49,390 bases of DNA from Treponema sp. (lineage in GTDB: Bacteria; Spirochaetota; Spirochaetia; Treponematales; Breznakiellaceae). The stretch spans positions 1 through 49,390 of the forward strand of contig JAISCR010000036.1 of the NCBI GenBank assembly GCA_031265435.1, written 5' to 3'. The notes under the pieces were generated by a model. That model saw nothing but the letters and a program-made list of their open reading frames with translations. It ran no database searches and was not told the DNA's origin. This document shows positions 40,521 through 49,390 of the stretch, in pieces (within the stretch, counting starts at the first letter, position 1; the number at the start of each line of letters is the position of its first letter). The position numbers and the translations under genes are program-made.

Positions 40521-43154
40521 ATGAAAAGGACGATACTTTGCGTAGTGTTTATGTTTCTTTTTGTCGGGGCTTTTGCACAAAGACTGTCAACAGTAGCCGT
40601 GCTTCCTTTTAATGCGGAAGCCGGTGTTACCCTGTACGATGCGTCAAGCGTGTCACGGCAGTTTTCATCCGAACTTACTGCCCTGGAAATGGCGAATATT
40701 CTGAACAGCGAAACCACCGGCAGCGTTATTGCGGGCCTGGATCTAAAGGCCAACGACTGGAAAGATGTCCAGAAAGTCAAGGATATCGGCAGAGCCCTTA
40801 AAACCGAATATATCATCCGGGGAAGAATGATCAAGGAAGGGAACCAGATCGCTGTTTATGCCGACACCCTTGAGGTGGATAGCGGCAAGGTTCTGTCTTC
40901 CGTGAAAGAACAGGCTCCAAACGCCGGCGCAATTCAGATATACTCCCTCTGCGTTAAAACCATGGAGCGTGTTCCCTACCCGAATTACATGATAGGAAAA
41001 TGGCAGAGCAATGTATCCCTGGGGGATGCAAGCCTTGTCTGCATTATCGAATTTAAAAGCGACAGATCCATTGTGGTTGAACGCTTTGACACCTATGAAA
41101 GCCGCAATGATAATTCTCTTTTGTACTATGCTTCCGGGACAGGGAGCTACTGGTTCGGCGGGCATATCCGGCGGGTAACCCAGTTTCGGGACAGAGACGG
41201 CAAAGTCTACAGGGAAGCCCCGGTGGACGGTTCCTTCAATCTCACCCTGAATCTGGACAATGCCCTTCCCAACTATGCATCCATCAAGCAGGAGCGTCTG
41301 TATCTTGCCTTTGGGGACGGGCGTAACAGTTTTGAACTTCCTGCCGCAGGACTCCTCTGTGGAGATACCCCCTCAGGGATCATGTCATATACCCGTTTCA
41401 GCAAGATATCCGGTTCCGCTTCCCTCCCCGGGGGCAAGGGGCCCCAGCCCGGAGGAGAAGGGGTGAGCATCAAACCCCTCTGGTCTCAGGATCTCAATGG
41501 AACAGTGAGGGGAACTCCCTTCCTCCAGGCTGAATCGGCGGTAGTGGCCGTGGAAGGCGGCGTCATTAAATCCTACAGCCGTCAGGGTACCTTCCTCTGG
41601 GATTACAATGTTCAGGCCAATGCCAGTCCTTATGTTACCCGTTCCAGGGAAGCGGCATCCTATGTGTGCAACGCGGCGGGGAAGCTAATCACCGTTAACC
41701 GGGTAGGCAGGGAACTGTGGAACCTGAATCTGGGACGGCCGATCAGCCATCCTGTGCTGGTAGGCTGGGACGGAAGAGTCTTTATTCCGGCAGGCGCGGA
41801 TCTCTGGTGCCGTACCGCAAGCGGTTTTCCCCTCTGGCATATAAATCTGGGGAGCCCTGTCTCCGTAGCCCCTATCCTCGATCATACCGGGGGATTGGCC
41901 ATGGTACTTGAAAACAGGGAATTTGTTTTGATAAACCAGTTCAGCGCGGCAGAAAAAATCAGCCTCGATAGATTTCCTGCCGCCATTGTGCCCCTCAAGG
42001 ACGAAAGTCTTCCCAGAGATCAGCAGAATTCCTACATGCTTTTTTACAGCGATGGAAAAGTGGACAAGATCAGCCGGAACATGGGAGCCGGCCCTTCTTC
42101 AAGACTTTCCCGGGTTTCTTTTCCTTCCCTCCCCGCGGTTCCCGCTGTGGCGGCAGGCCGTGACAAGGATGCCGCGGTTGCCCTGCGGGACGGCAGAGTC
42201 CTGCTCATTGCAGGCGACAATGGAAGAGTGCTCTGGAGCGCCGACAGCAATGAACGTCCTTCGGAAAAAGGTACGGGAAACGTTGATGCGGGAAATTCAA
42301 GCATGACCTATGATGAACGGGGAATTTTCTTTTTCTCCCGGGGCGGCGCTACCCTCTTTAACGATGACGGCAGGCGGATCTGGATGCTTCATCTCAAAGG
42401 CGCCACGGCAGTTCCCGGCTTCAGTGATGAAGGGATCCTCTATTCTCCCTTCCAGGCCAACATGCTTAACGCGTTCAAAATTGAAAACCGCGGACGTAAT
42501 GTGCCCCGTTCGCTTTACTACGGCCCTGAGCCGGAGGGAAAATACGGTCTGGGAACCCCGCCGCCTTCCCCCTGGGCCAGTTCGCCCGAGAAATACACGG
42601 AAGAGAATGTCAACTATATGTATGAAACCATTTCTCAGGCAACGAGAACCGGACAAGTAGGCGAAATGGAGCCGGCCTATGTAGGCTACATCATGGAAAT
42701 GACCGCCGGGCTCCTCAGAACCCCCGGATATTCCCCGGTCAGACCGCCTGTATTGCCGCCCCAGCGGGTCAGGCTTATCAGGCTCCTCTCTTATATGGGT
42801 TCCCGCGAAACAATTTCCTTCCTCGTGAACCTGATCAACCGTGATCCCGAACCCTCGATAAAAGCGGCCTGCTGCGAAGCTATCGGTCGTATCGGAGTAG
42901 ACCCTTCAGGAGAAGCCATCGTGGCCTACAACGTACTTATCGCTCCCGATAATGCCGCCCGCGATCCCCAGACCCTGATTGCGGCAGTCTCCTCAACCGC
43001 GGCCCTTAGCCGCTTTTCCGGCCCCCCCATGAGTACCGCCGGCATCAGGCTCCTGCAGCTCTTTACCCTCCGCGATCTCCCCACGACGGTAAAGCAACAG
43101 GCCCGCAAAGAACTGGACGGACTGCGGGAACTGGGAGTGAGCAGACCGCAGTAG
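40521..43154 (+). CDS. Large exported protein with TolB/CsgG-like start, PQQ-type beta-propeller and HEAT-like end
   Basis: 877 residues after a signal peptide (MKRTILCVVFMFLFVGAFAQ). Residues ~22-180 (STVAVLPFNAEAG, ALKTEYIIRGRMI) resemble the nucleotide-like lipoprotein domain found in spirochaete envelope proteins. Residues ~330-680 contain repeated W-D/W-N/W-H-I strands (FLWDYNV, ELWNLNL, PLWHINL, VLWSAD, RIWMLHL), consistent with a PQQ-like propeller. The end (IRLLSYMGSRETISFLVNLI and IKAACCEAIGRIG) looks like HEAT repeats. A scaffold or assembly role in the envelope is likely; the precise role is unknown. GGA lies before the ATG. Confidence 0.8.
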   Translation: MKRTILCVVFMFLFVGAFAQRLSTVAVLPFNAEAGVTLYDASSVSRQFSSELTALEMANILNSETTGSVIAGLDLKANDWKDVQKVKDIGRALKTEYIIRGRMIKEGNQIAVYADTLEVDSGKVLSSVKEQAPNAGAIQIYSLCVKTMERVPYPNYMIGKWQSNVSLGDASLVCIIEFKSDRSIVVERFDTYESRNDNSLLYYASGTGSYWFGGHIRRVTQFRDRDGKVYREAPVDGSFNLTLNLDNALPNYASIKQERLYLAFGDGRNSFELPAAGLLCGDTPSGIMSYTRFSKISGSASLPGGKGPQPGGEGVSIKPLWSQDLNGTVRGTPFLQAESAVVAVEGGVIKSYSRQGTFLWDYNVQANASPYVTRSREAASYVCNAAGKLITVNRVGRELWNLNLGRPISHPVLVGWDGRVFIPAGADLWCRTASGFPLWHINLGSPVSVAPILDHTGGLAMVLENREFVLINQFSAAEKISLDRFPAAIVPLKDESLPRDQQNSYMLFYSDGKVDKISRNMGAGPSSRLSRVSFPSLPAVPAVAAGRDKDAAVALRDGRVLLIAGDNGRVLWSADSNERPSEKGTGNVDAGNSSMTYDERGIFFFSRGGATLFNDDGRRIWMLHLKGATAVPGFSDEGILYSPFQANMLNAFKIENRGRNVPRSLYYGPEPEGKYGLGTPPPSPWASSPEKYTEENVNYMYETISQATRTGQVGEMEPAYVGYIMEMTAGLLRTPGYSPVRPPVLPPQRVRLIRLLSYMGSRETISFLVNLINRDPEPSIKAACCEAIGRIGVDPSGEAIVAYNVLIAPDNAARDPQTLIAAVSSTAALSRFSGPPMSTAGIRLLQLFTLRDLPTTVKQQARKELDGLRELGVSRPQ

Positions 43155-43277
43155 AGAAACCTGTATGCTGCGAGGTGTTCAGTTTTTCCGCTCTTATCGG
43201 CAAAACGAAGGCCGCGATACGGAAACTCAAAAAAATTATTCCGCGTACCGCCGCACAGACGGTACACGGTTTTCTTC

Positions 43278-45263
43278 CTACCCCGCCAGACAGCGTTCCG
43301 CCAGTTTTTCCGCGGTAAAGCCTACATGTTCGGCAGCCCTGGCGGCAGGGCCTGATTCGCCAAAGCGGTCGATGGCGAAGATGTCTTCCGGCCTGGCCCA
43401 GCGTTCCCAGCCTGAGTGTACCCCGGCTTCACAGGCAATGACCCTGCATCCGGGAGGCACAACCGTTTCGCGGATGGCGGCAGGCTGACTTTCAAAGAGT
43501 TCCCGGCTGATCACGGACACTACCCGGATTTTGAGTTCCGGTTTTTTGGCCAGGGCAAGCTGCGCCGCTTCCAGGGCAAGGCCCAGTTCGGAACCTGTAG
43601 CCATGAGTACAAGGTCTGCCTGCCCCCCGCTCTCTTTTTTGACAATATAAGCGCCGGTACGGATCGTGTTTTTCCAGTCGGGGTCATCTTTGGGGAAGAC
43701 CGTGAGGTTCTGCCGGCTCAAGGCCAGGCAACTGGGGCCGCTATGGTTATCCATGGCCATGACCCAGGCGCAGGCGGTTTCCTCGGGGTCAGCAGGCCTC
43801 AGCACCCTTACGTTGGGGATAACCCGGAGGCTTGCCAGATGTTCAACAGGCTGATGGGTAGGCCCGTCTTCACCTACATAGATTGAGTCGTGGGTAAACA
43901 CATAGATTACAGGCTGTTTCATCAGCGCGGAGAGGCGCAGAGCGGGACGCAGGTAATCGCTGAACACCATAAAGGTCGCGCAGTATGAACGGAGTCCTCC
44001 GTGAAGCTGAATGCCGTTGGAAATGGCGGCCATGGAAAATTCCCGGATGCCGAAGTGGATATACCGGCCCCGGCGGTTTGCCGCGCTCCAGGTACCCGCG
44101 TCGGAGGGAAGGCCTACCGCGTTGGGGCCTTTAAGATCCGCGGATCCTCCCACCAGGTTGAGGTTGGCTGCGGCCACGGCCTGCAGTGCTTTGTTCCCCG
44201 CCGTCCGGGTTGCAATCTTCTCTCCCTGGGCAAAGGCGGGAAGCTGGGCGGGAAGAACCTTGCCGGAATGGAACTGATCCCATTCCTTCCGTTTTTCGGG
44301 ATTCTCCTTTGACCATGCCTCAAATTCAGCCTTCCAGCTTTCGCGGATCTTCTTCAATTCGGCGGCCCTGGTCTTAAAATATTCGACAGCCTCGGGCGCG
44401 ATATAAAAATCACCTTCAATGCCCAGGCCCTTTTTGGCGGCGGCCAGCTCTTCCGCTCCCAGGGGAGACCCGTGAATGTCGGCGGTGTTCTGCTTTGTCG
44501 GGGCTCCCTTTCCGATAATGGACTTGAGGATGATAAGGCTGGGTTTTTTACTTTCGGCCTTGGCCTGGGACACGAGTTTTGCGATTTCCTCAAAGTCATA
44601 CATGGAGCCCGAAAGCACCTGCCAGCCGTAGGCTTCGTAGCGTTTGGCCGTATCTTCGGTAAAGGCAATATCCGTGCTGCCGTCGATGGTAATTTTGTTG
44701 GAATCGTAGAAGACAATGAGCTTGCCCAGCCCGTAGTGGCCCGCAAAAGAAGAGGCTTCGGCGGAGACACCTTCCATAAGGCAGCCGTCCCCGACAAGGA
44801 CATAGGTATGGTGATTCACAAGCGTATGGGAAGGAGTGTTGAAGCGGGAGGCCAGCATGGTTTCCGCCACCGCCATGCCCACCGCCATGGCAATACCCTG
44901 TCCCAGAGGGCCTGATGTAGCCTCGATACCCCCGGCAAGACCGTATTCAGGATGCCCCGCTGCCCGTGAACCCACCTGCCGGAAATTTTTTATCTCATCC
45001 AGACTCATGTCCCTGTAGCCCGAAAGATGGAGCAGGGAATAGAGGAACATGGAACCATGACCTGCCGAGAGGACAAAACGATCCCGGTCGGCCCACGCAG
45101 GATCGGAAGGATCGTGCCGGAGCAGTTCTCCGTAGAGGATGGCTCCCAGTTCAGCGGCTCCCAGACAGAGACCGGGATGGCCCGAATTAGCCTTCTGAAT
45201 GGCGTCCATGGAAAGCGCCCTTACCGAAAGGGCGATTTTTTCAAGCGCTGCAATATTCATCAT
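43278..45263 (-). CDS. tkt: Transketolase
   Basis: 661 residues. The thiamine diphosphate motif is [18 protein letters not shown] ending in DSNKITIDG, with the early GHPG and the later [11 protein letters not shown] and FTHDSIYVG segments that set transketolase apart from DXS. It moves two-carbon units in the non-oxidative pentose phosphate pathway. GGAG lies four bases before the ATG. It follows the EIIA gene after 25 bases on the same strand. Full length and with all motifs, so active. Confidence 0.97.
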   Translation of the reverse strand: MMNIAALEKIALSVRALSMDAIQKANSGHPGLCLGAAELGAILYGELLRHDPSDPAWADRDRFVLSAGHGSMFLYSLLHLSGYRDMSLDEIKNFRQVGSRAAGHPEYGLAGGIEATSGPLGQGIAMAVGMAVAETMLASRFNTPSHTLVNHHTYVLVGDGCLMEGVSAEASSFAGHYGLGKLIVFYDSNKITIDGSTDIAFTEDTAKRYEAYGWQVLSGSMYDFEEIAKLVSQAKAESKKPSLIILKSIIGKGAPTKQNTADIHGSPLGAEELAAAKKGLGIEGDFYIAPEAVEYFKTRAAELKKIRESWKAEFEAWSKENPEKRKEWDQFHSGKVLPAQLPAFAQGEKIATRTAGNKALQAVAAANLNLVGGSADLKGPNAVGLPSDAGTWSAANRRGRYIHFGIREFSMAAISNGIQLHGGLRSYCATFMVFSDYLRPALRLSALMKQPVIYVFTHDSIYVGEDGPTHQPVEHLASLRVIPNVRVLRPADPEETACAWVMAMDNHSGPSCLALSRQNLTVFPKDDPDWKNTIRTGAYIVKKESGGQADLVLMATGSELGLALEAAQLALAKKPELKIRVVSVISRELFESQPAAIRETVVPPGCRVIACEAGVHSGWERWARPEDIFAIDRFGESGPAARAAEHVGFTAEKLAERCLAG

Positions 45264-45288
45264 TGTACTCCTGTTAAAGATTTTAACC

Positions 45289-45789
45289 TTAGATTTCCTG
45301 CCATTTTAATTCAGCCTCCCGGATGGCGGCAATGATCTCCTCCCGGGCGGCATGACGTTCCAAAAGCCAGTAAAACTTCTCCTCCTGACAGAGAAAATTG
45401 AAGTGCGACAGCGTCTGAAGGTGGTTCTTTGCCGAAGAGGATATGATAAGGATAACCGTATGGACAGGTTTTCCGTCCGGCGCCTTCCAGTTGATGCCGT
45501 TTTTAAGAAAAGCGATGACTACGCAGCGTTTTTCTTCATCGTCAATCAGGGGATTGCGGGGATGAGGCAGGGCAATTCCCCTGCCTATACCGGTTGACAT
45601 CAGGGCTTCCCGTTCCAGAATCGCCTCAATAAGGCGCTTTTTATGTTCTACAAGATGAGAGGGAATACAATCCAGCAGATTGGAGAGAACTTCCGTTATG
45701 GTTTCTCCGGGAAGCGCATAATGGATTCCCCCCTGTTCTACCAGGTATGAGAGGCTGTTTCTCTGTGAATGTTCATATTTTTCTATCAT
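45289..45789 (-). CDS. PTS EIIA component (fructose/nitrogen-regulatory type)
   Basis: 166 residues of the PtsN/FruA EIIA fold. The phospho-histidine is His76 in [11 protein letters not shown]. It may act in a regulatory PTS with the enzyme I at 23173-24912, since no membrane EIIB/C gene is near. A perfect extended -10 (TGGTATAAT, box 45798-45803 on the minus strand) overlaps the stop codon of the upstream gene and ends eight bases before the ATG, with no Shine-Dalgarno. It therefore probably has its own leaderless transcript. Transketolase follows. Confidence 0.9.
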   Translation of the reverse strand: MIEKYEHSQRNSLSYLVEQGGIHYALPGETITEVLSNLLDCIPSHLVEHKKRLIEAILEREALMSTGIGRGIALPHPRNPLIDDEEKRCVVIAFLKNGINWKAPDGKPVHTVILIISSSAKNHLQTLSHFNFLCQEEKFYWLLERHAAREEIIAAIREAELKWQEI

Positions 45790-45797
45790 CTTTGTCG

Positions 45798-45803
45798 ATT
45801 ATA
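45798..45803 (-). promoter_or_regulatory. Extended -10 of the EIIA gene overlapping the upstream stop codon
   Basis: TATAAT preceded by TGG. The TAA inside it is the stop codon of the 687-codon gene upstream. The EIIA ATG is eight bases further on. Confidence 0.55.
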
Positions 45804-47826
45804 CCAGTTTTATGGACTTTGAACTATCCTGACGGAGCTGCCGATTCAGCGTAAGTTCCGAAAGCCTGCGGTTACAGGCCGGAATATCAAAAAATTCAGG
45901 GTCAAAATTTTCCCCCAGAAGACTGCGGGTCTGGCGCAGTTCCTGTTCGCTGCCGCTTTCCAGGGAATAGAGAAGTTTTTTATAGCGTACCGGGCCTTCA
46001 ATCTGTTCGGGAGGAGCGGCCCATTCACCGGCCTTGCAGAGGATGCTCCCGTCGGAAGCTGCGGCATCGTATGGGAAAAAAATTATCTTGACGATCCAGT
46101 TGAGACCGTATTCAAAGAACAGTTCGGTAGAACCTTCGTCAATAAGCTCCTCAATTTTTACATCCTTATCGATGAAGCGCAAGGGAATGCCGCCGCCCTT
46201 TTCGATGACGCATCTCCAGCCAAGGGTATTCTTCCAGTTCAGCGCCGCCTGCACAATCAGGTGAAGCTCCTCCAGGCAGAGGCTTGCCGGAGCCAGCACC
46301 CGGCGCCACACTTCAGTCCCCCCGATGCTGATCTGAACGCTTTTCCAAGCGCCGTGCCGGGACGATTCAGGCTTTACCAGGGAGAAATTGTTATGTCTGA
46401 AGACATCGAGATCTTCATCGATCATCTCTTTGATGTCTTCATAGGTTTCAATCATGTTATCCAGGGAGTTATCGATGGCTTCAAGTTCCGGCTCGGGAGG
46501 CGCTTCATCGGTATCCAGATCTTCCAGAAGCCCTGCCGCGTGGGCCTGAATTTGAGAAAGTATGATGAAGGTATGCCTGGGCAGCCATTCGGCGCCGATT
46601 TCCGTGTTAAGTTTGGCGGACAACTCAATAACCGCGCTATGCAGCTCGCAAACCCGCTGCCGAATAGCGCCCATGGTCTGATCCTTAAAACAGGAGTAGC
46701 TTTCCCGGAGTTCCTCTATCACATCCACAACATAGAAGGCAATCGCATTCCACTCCATCTCTTCCAGATGAATGATCGAGGGAATGACACGTTCTACGAT
46801 GCGGTTAATATCATCCTCCCCCCGGAAAAGGGCGTCCCGGATAAAAGAATTGAGCGCATACATGGAAACGGGTATCTTTTTCTTGATTAAGAGATCCTCT
46901 ATGGGAGTCCTTTCCGGAGGAATTTGGCTGAGGTCGAGACTCTTGCTGTCGGGGATCTCCTTACCGGCATACCAGAAACGGGTTTCGATCCCATAGGCCG
47001 CCGTATCAATCCGTTCGGTTTTTTCGTAAAGAAATTCTTCCAGCGACCATGCGGGAAGTTCCCGCATACGTGTTTCCCCGTACCAGTAGGCATAGGCAAT
47101 CTGCTCATAGGTGGTGGCGCCGGGGCCAAGTTTGGCAAAAGATTCATAAAAACCCCGTTCCGCCGCGAGGCGCCAGGATTCAAGATCGGCCTCATTCCAC
47201 TGATCCTTGCCTGTTTTTTCCAGTTCAAAGTGCCCCTGTTTCCAGTCGAGAGTCTTGACCATGAACCTGTCCCCCGGCACAAAGGCGCTTTCCCGGTAGA
47301 TATTCCTCATATCCAGGGTGCGAATGGAAACTTCAGGCGGCTCCTCAAAGGGATCGGCATTGTAAGCCTCTTCGTTTTCGGTATTGTCGCGGGCCACATA
47401 CTGGGGGGCGTACTCCTCGCCGAAGATGCAGTAAAACGGATAGAAATCCTCAGGCGGCCCCTCCGAAGTGGTAGAAGGGACAGGTTCCCCCTTCCAAAAG
47501 AAGCTGTATTCATGAGGATAGAGATCCATATTGGCGAAGGGAATACAGCGGTGGCCGGGTATAAGGATGCCGTTGAGCAGTTCGGAACGGGTGGGAGAGA
47601 TTACAAAAGGAATCCCCTCAAAAAAACCCTTCCAGGAGGCCCAGTGATCCTCGTCGATTTTGAACGCGGCCCTGCGGGAATCCAGGTATAAGGCAATTTC
47701 CTCCTTTAGCCGGAAATTCCGTTTATTCCCGATGCCGCGAAGTTCCTTAAAAATATCTTCCAGACTGAAGGCTTGGCTTGTTTTATCGAGAAAATCGTAA
47801 AGAGCTTCTTCCTGATCAAATGTCAT
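45799..47826 (-). CDS. Protein with plasmid pRiA4b ORF-3-like domain
   Basis: About 675 residues. A segment near residue 500 (SVQISIGGTEVWRRVLAPAS followed by CLEELHLIVQAALNWKNTLGW) matches the pRiA4b ORF-3 domain, normally seen with W-R-R-V and L-H-x-I-I-Q in ~180-residue proteins. The long N-terminal part (acidic, rich in Trp/Tyr, with EEFLYEKTERI and helical stretches) is not recognised. The function of the domain is unknown. The start is uncertain: ATG 47826 (MTFDQEEALYDF) is preferred over a TTG at 47862. No strong Shine-Dalgarno is present. Confidence 0.7.
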   Translation of the reverse strand: MTFDQEEALYDFLDKTSQAFSLEDIFKELRGIGNKRNFRLKEEIALYLDSRRAAFKIDEDHWASWKGFFEGIPFVISPTRSELLNGILIPGHRCIPFANMDLYPHEYSFFWKGEPVPSTTSEGPPEDFYPFYCIFGEEYAPQYVARDNTENEEAYNADPFEEPPEVSIRTLDMRNIYRESAFVPGDRFMVKTLDWKQGHFELEKTGKDQWNEADLESWRLAAERGFYESFAKLGPGATTYEQIAYAYWYGETRMRELPAWSLEEFLYEKTERIDTAAYGIETRFWYAGKEIPDSKSLDLSQIPPERTPIEDLLIKKKIPVSMYALNSFIRDALFRGEDDINRIVERVIPSIIHLEEMEWNAIAFYVVDVIEELRESYSCFKDQTMGAIRQRVCELHSAVIELSAKLNTEIGAEWLPRHTFIILSQIQAHAAGLLEDLDTDEAPPEPELEAIDNSLDNMIETYEDIKEMIDEDLDVFRHNNFSLVKPESSRHGAWKSVQISIGGTEVWRRVLAPASLCLEELHLIVQAALNWKNTLGWRCVIEKGGGIPLRFIDKDVKIEELIDEGSTELFFEYGLNWIVKIIFFPYDAAASDGSILCKAGEWAAPPEQIEGPVRYKKLLYSLESGSEQELRQTRSLLGENFDPEFFDIPACNRRLSELTLNRQLRQDSSKSIKLV

Positions 47827-47886
47827 TATTTTTAATATGCCTTGAAAATGCCCATAATGCAAGATCTGCGGAGTTGAATCATATAT

Positions 47887-47941
47887 GTGTCAAAATGATA
47901 CGTCAAATGAGCTAAATTTTCTTACCGTGTCATTTTGAAAC
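47887..47941. promoter_or_regulatory. Candidate enhancer (upstream activator) inverted repeat for the hsp20 promoter
   Basis: Arms 47887-47902 and 47926-47941 are inverted copies, 14 of 16 bases matching. They are built on TCAAAATGA (47890-47898) and TCATTTTGA (47930-47938), with a further TCAAATGA (47903-47910) between. They lie about 165-220 bp upstream of the expected sigma-54 start site, the usual distance for an activator site. Confidence 0.55.
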
Positions 47942-48080
47942 AAAATCGTATGGAATGAAGAACCTTATAGCACAAAAAGTAAGTTTTTTGCTTTCGAACG
48001 GTAAAATTTTGCCTTCTGTAACTCCTTGCATTATAAGGAATTACGTGAATTTCATTCTTTGCTATTATTTTTTGAATACT

Positions 48081-48096
48081 TGGCATGGTTATTGCT
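48081..48096 (+). promoter_or_regulatory. Sigma-54 (RpoN) -24/-12 promoter of hsp20
   Basis: TGGCATG-GTTA-TTGCT matches the consensus TGGCACG-N4-TTGCW at all but one position, with the invariant GG (48082-48083) and GC (48094-48095) ten bases apart. Transcription would start near 48107, giving a leader of about 110 nt before hsp20. Confidence 0.75.
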
Positions 48097-48217
48097 TAAT
48101 TATAGATGTTGTTAGGGAACGGGAAACCGGAGGCCGAAAGGATCCGGGGGAAAGCCGGCTCGTTGGGCAGCTTCCAATCCGCAGTATCCCTACCGGACAC
48201 AAATGAGGAGACATGGT

Positions 48218-48682
48218 ATGAAAGCTGTAAGCATGTATCGCCCTTTAAATCTTTCAAATGCCCTGAGCGACTTTGATCGCTACATGGAGTCCTTCTTCGG
48301 GGACACCCCGCTGACGGGAAAGAATTTTACCCGCCTGCCCGCAATGGATATACGGGAGAAGGATGATTGCTACATCCTGGAGATGGATCTTCCCGGTTAT
48401 GACGAGAAGGACATTCAGATCAACGTGGACGGCGGAACGCTCACCGTCGAAAGCAAGCCGGAGGAAGAAAACACCGGGGAAGCGAATGATGAGAAGAAAG
48501 CCAAAAAGGAAGGTATCTTCCTTCTCCGGGAACGGCAGGCGGCTTCTTTTTCCCGCTCTTTCAAACTTCCCGAGAATGCCGATTCCGCCGGCATTTCCGC
48601 AAGCTTCAAAAACGGTGTTCTTGGCCTGAACATAAAGAAAAAAGCGCAGGCCCAGAAGCGTCTGATCCAGATCAACACGTAA
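48218..48682 (+). CDS. Hsp20/alpha-crystallin family small heat shock protein
   Basis: 154 residues. The alpha-crystallin domain runs from about residue 40 (LPAMDIREKDDCYILEMDLP, GGTLTVESKP) to the signature end FKNGVLGLNIKKK. It prevents aggregation of unfolded proteins. GGAG seven bases before the ATG at 48218 fixes the start; an earlier ATG at 48203 would contain this Shine-Dalgarno. A sigma-54 promoter and possible enhancer lie upstream and a clear terminator follows, so it is a single-gene unit probably switched on by an RpoN activator rather than by the usual heat-shock factors. Confidence 0.95.
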   Translation: MKAVSMYRPLNLSNALSDFDRYMESFFGDTPLTGKNFTRLPAMDIREKDDCYILEMDLPGYDEKDIQINVDGGTLTVESKPEEENTGEANDEKKAKKEGIFLLRERQAASFSRSFKLPENADSAGISASFKNGVLGLNIKKKAQAQKRLIQINT

Positions 48683-48710
48683 AAAGCAAAAAACCGCTTC
48701 GTTAAGCACA

Positions 48711-48743
48711 AGCCCTGTACCGGAAACGGCGCAGGGCTTTTTT
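48711..48743 (+). terminator. Rho-independent terminator of hsp20
   Basis: AGCCCTG (48711-48717) and CAGGGCT (48732-48738) form a 7-bp stem followed by a run of T. Confidence 0.85.
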
Positions 48744-48773
48744 CTGACTTTTATCGCCTAACGTTCCGGGCTG

Positions 48774-48950
48774 TTGGCAGACATTCAGACAAGAGGTTAC
48801 GAAAATGACTTTGATATACAGGAAGAATTTGAAAGGCGGAACGAAAGATTAGATAAATTTTTTAAAGTTTATGTTATCGCCCTGAGTATATCCCAAGAAT
48901 CAAATTTCATTGATAGACAAGAAGGCCGGGCATTATACTTCCAGCTTTGG
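48774..48950 (+). pseudogene. Possible gene remnant
   Basis: A frame opening with TTG reads ADIQTRGYENDFDIQEEF then ERRNERLDKFFKVYV with protein-like, AT-biased codon use for about 55 codons, then runs into the AraC gene on the other strand where the composition changes. No Shine-Dalgarno and no recognised family. It may be a decayed gene end; it is weakly supported. Confidence 0.25.
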
Positions 48951-49390
48951 TTAAGCAGACCCCATCTCATCCCCGGCAACCACCCCCGCGGTAAGCAACC
49001 GCTCAATATCCCGGTGCGGCGGTTCGCCGAATTGCCGCTTGTATTCCCGGTTAAACTGCGTAGGGCTGTCATAGCCCACCTCGTATGCCGCCGTTTCTGC
49101 GCTCTTATCTTCGGTTAACATCAACCGTTGGGCCTCATACAAACGCAGCCGCTTCTGAAACTGAAGCGGACTCGTGCCCGTAATCCGGCTAAAATGGCGG
49201 CACAAAGAAGGCTGCGACATACCCACCTGGGCGGCAAGTTCCGCAAGGCTGAACAGTTCCCGGTAATGTTCCCGCAGCCAGCTCACCGCGCGGGCAATCT
49301 GATTGTTCGGGCTTTCCGCGGTTCCCAAAAGCCTGAAATCCTCCCCCTCCGGGCCGGTCAAAAGGTAATAGTGAATCTCCCTCATAATCA
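48951..49390 (-). CDS. AraC-family transcriptional regulator, 5' part missing
   Basis: About 145 codons of the C-terminal part are visible and the frame is still open at the right edge. It begins with the linker REIHYYLLTGPEGEDFRLL typical of the AraC-type N-terminal (AraC_N) domain. Two helix-turn-helix motifs follow: FSLAELAAQVGMSQPSLCRHF and SAETAAYEVGYDSPTQFNREYKR. The apparent start at 49385 is therefore internal, and the true protein is likely near 300 residues. It would bind DNA as an activator; its target is outside the window or unknown. Confidence 0.92.
   Translation of the reverse strand, partial: IMREIHYYLLTGPEGEDFRLLGTAESPNNQIARAVSWLREHYRELFSLAELAAQVGMSQPSLCRHFSRITGTSPLQFQKRLRLYEAQRLMLTEDKSAETAAYEVGYDSPTQFNREYKRQFGEPPHRDIERLLTAGVVAGDEMGSA

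Overview
The window looks like part of a spirochaete chromosome, most likely a Treponema-like gut organism. This is inferred from the style of the secreted hypothetical proteins, the large PQQ-propeller lipoprotein-like protein and the gene mix. No rRNA or other decisive marker is present, so the genus is tentative. Base composition is about 50-55 % GC, except for two clearly AT-rich genes (35659-36381 and 37050-37820) just downstream of a tRNA cluster.

Layout. 1-3376: a truncated PLP sulfur-amino-acid enzyme, a hydroxypyruvate-isomerase-like TIM barrel, then ankyrin, rhomboid protease and secreted hypothetical genes. 3379-6881 (minus): a nucleotidase-like HAD protein, glycogen debranching enzyme and leucyl/phenylalanyl-tRNA-protein transferase. 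7059-12109: MATE exporter, uracil/xanthine permease with a 30-residue membrane protein gene upstream, a B12-binding radical SAM protein and CheX. 12110-19988 (minus): a complete F-type ATP synthase operon (atpB-E-F-H-A-G-D-C), preceded by an RsbRD_N-like gene and followed by a secreted protein whose start overlaps the atpC stop. 20039-24912 (minus): Rsm22-like methyltransferase, MerR regulator and Der GTPase overlapping by 4 nt each, then PTS enzyme I. 25020-30292: a small Cys protein plus radical SAM protein, MscS channel and HtpG. 30452-33856 (minus): an orphan sugar-binding lipoprotein and the methionine-salvage pair mtnP/mtnA.

33978-35581 is the most unusual part. It holds tRNA genes Ser(UGA), Ser(GCU), Arg(GCG), Ser(GGA) and Ser(CGA). 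Three and a half tandem units of about 112 bp lie upstream of the first tRNA. Three longer structured repeats lie downstream of the first two, each ending in an exact copy of the tRNA-Ser 3' end. 35659-43154: AT-rich membrane protein, retropepsin-like protein, PAP2-like protein, YggS, ProC, amidohydrolase and a large PQQ-propeller protein. 43278-47826 (minus): transketolase, PTS EIIA and a pRiA4b-ORF3-domain protein. 48218-48682: an Hsp20 gene behind a near-perfect sigma-54 promoter. The window ends inside an AraC-family regulator.

The strongest candidates for something undescribed are: (i) the two repeat families built around the serine tRNA genes; (ii) a 71-bp repeat inserted in the same reading frame into two unrelated proteins, with tandem 21-bp palindromes in one of the same genes; (iii) a recurring arrangement in which a good -10 box sits only 8-11 nt before a start codon lacking a Shine-Dalgarno sequence, suggesting leaderless mRNAs; (iv) the RsbRD_N-like gene heading the ATP synthase operon; and (v) the sigma-54/enhancer architecture upstream of hsp20. 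All calls come from reading the sequence; no database search was possible.
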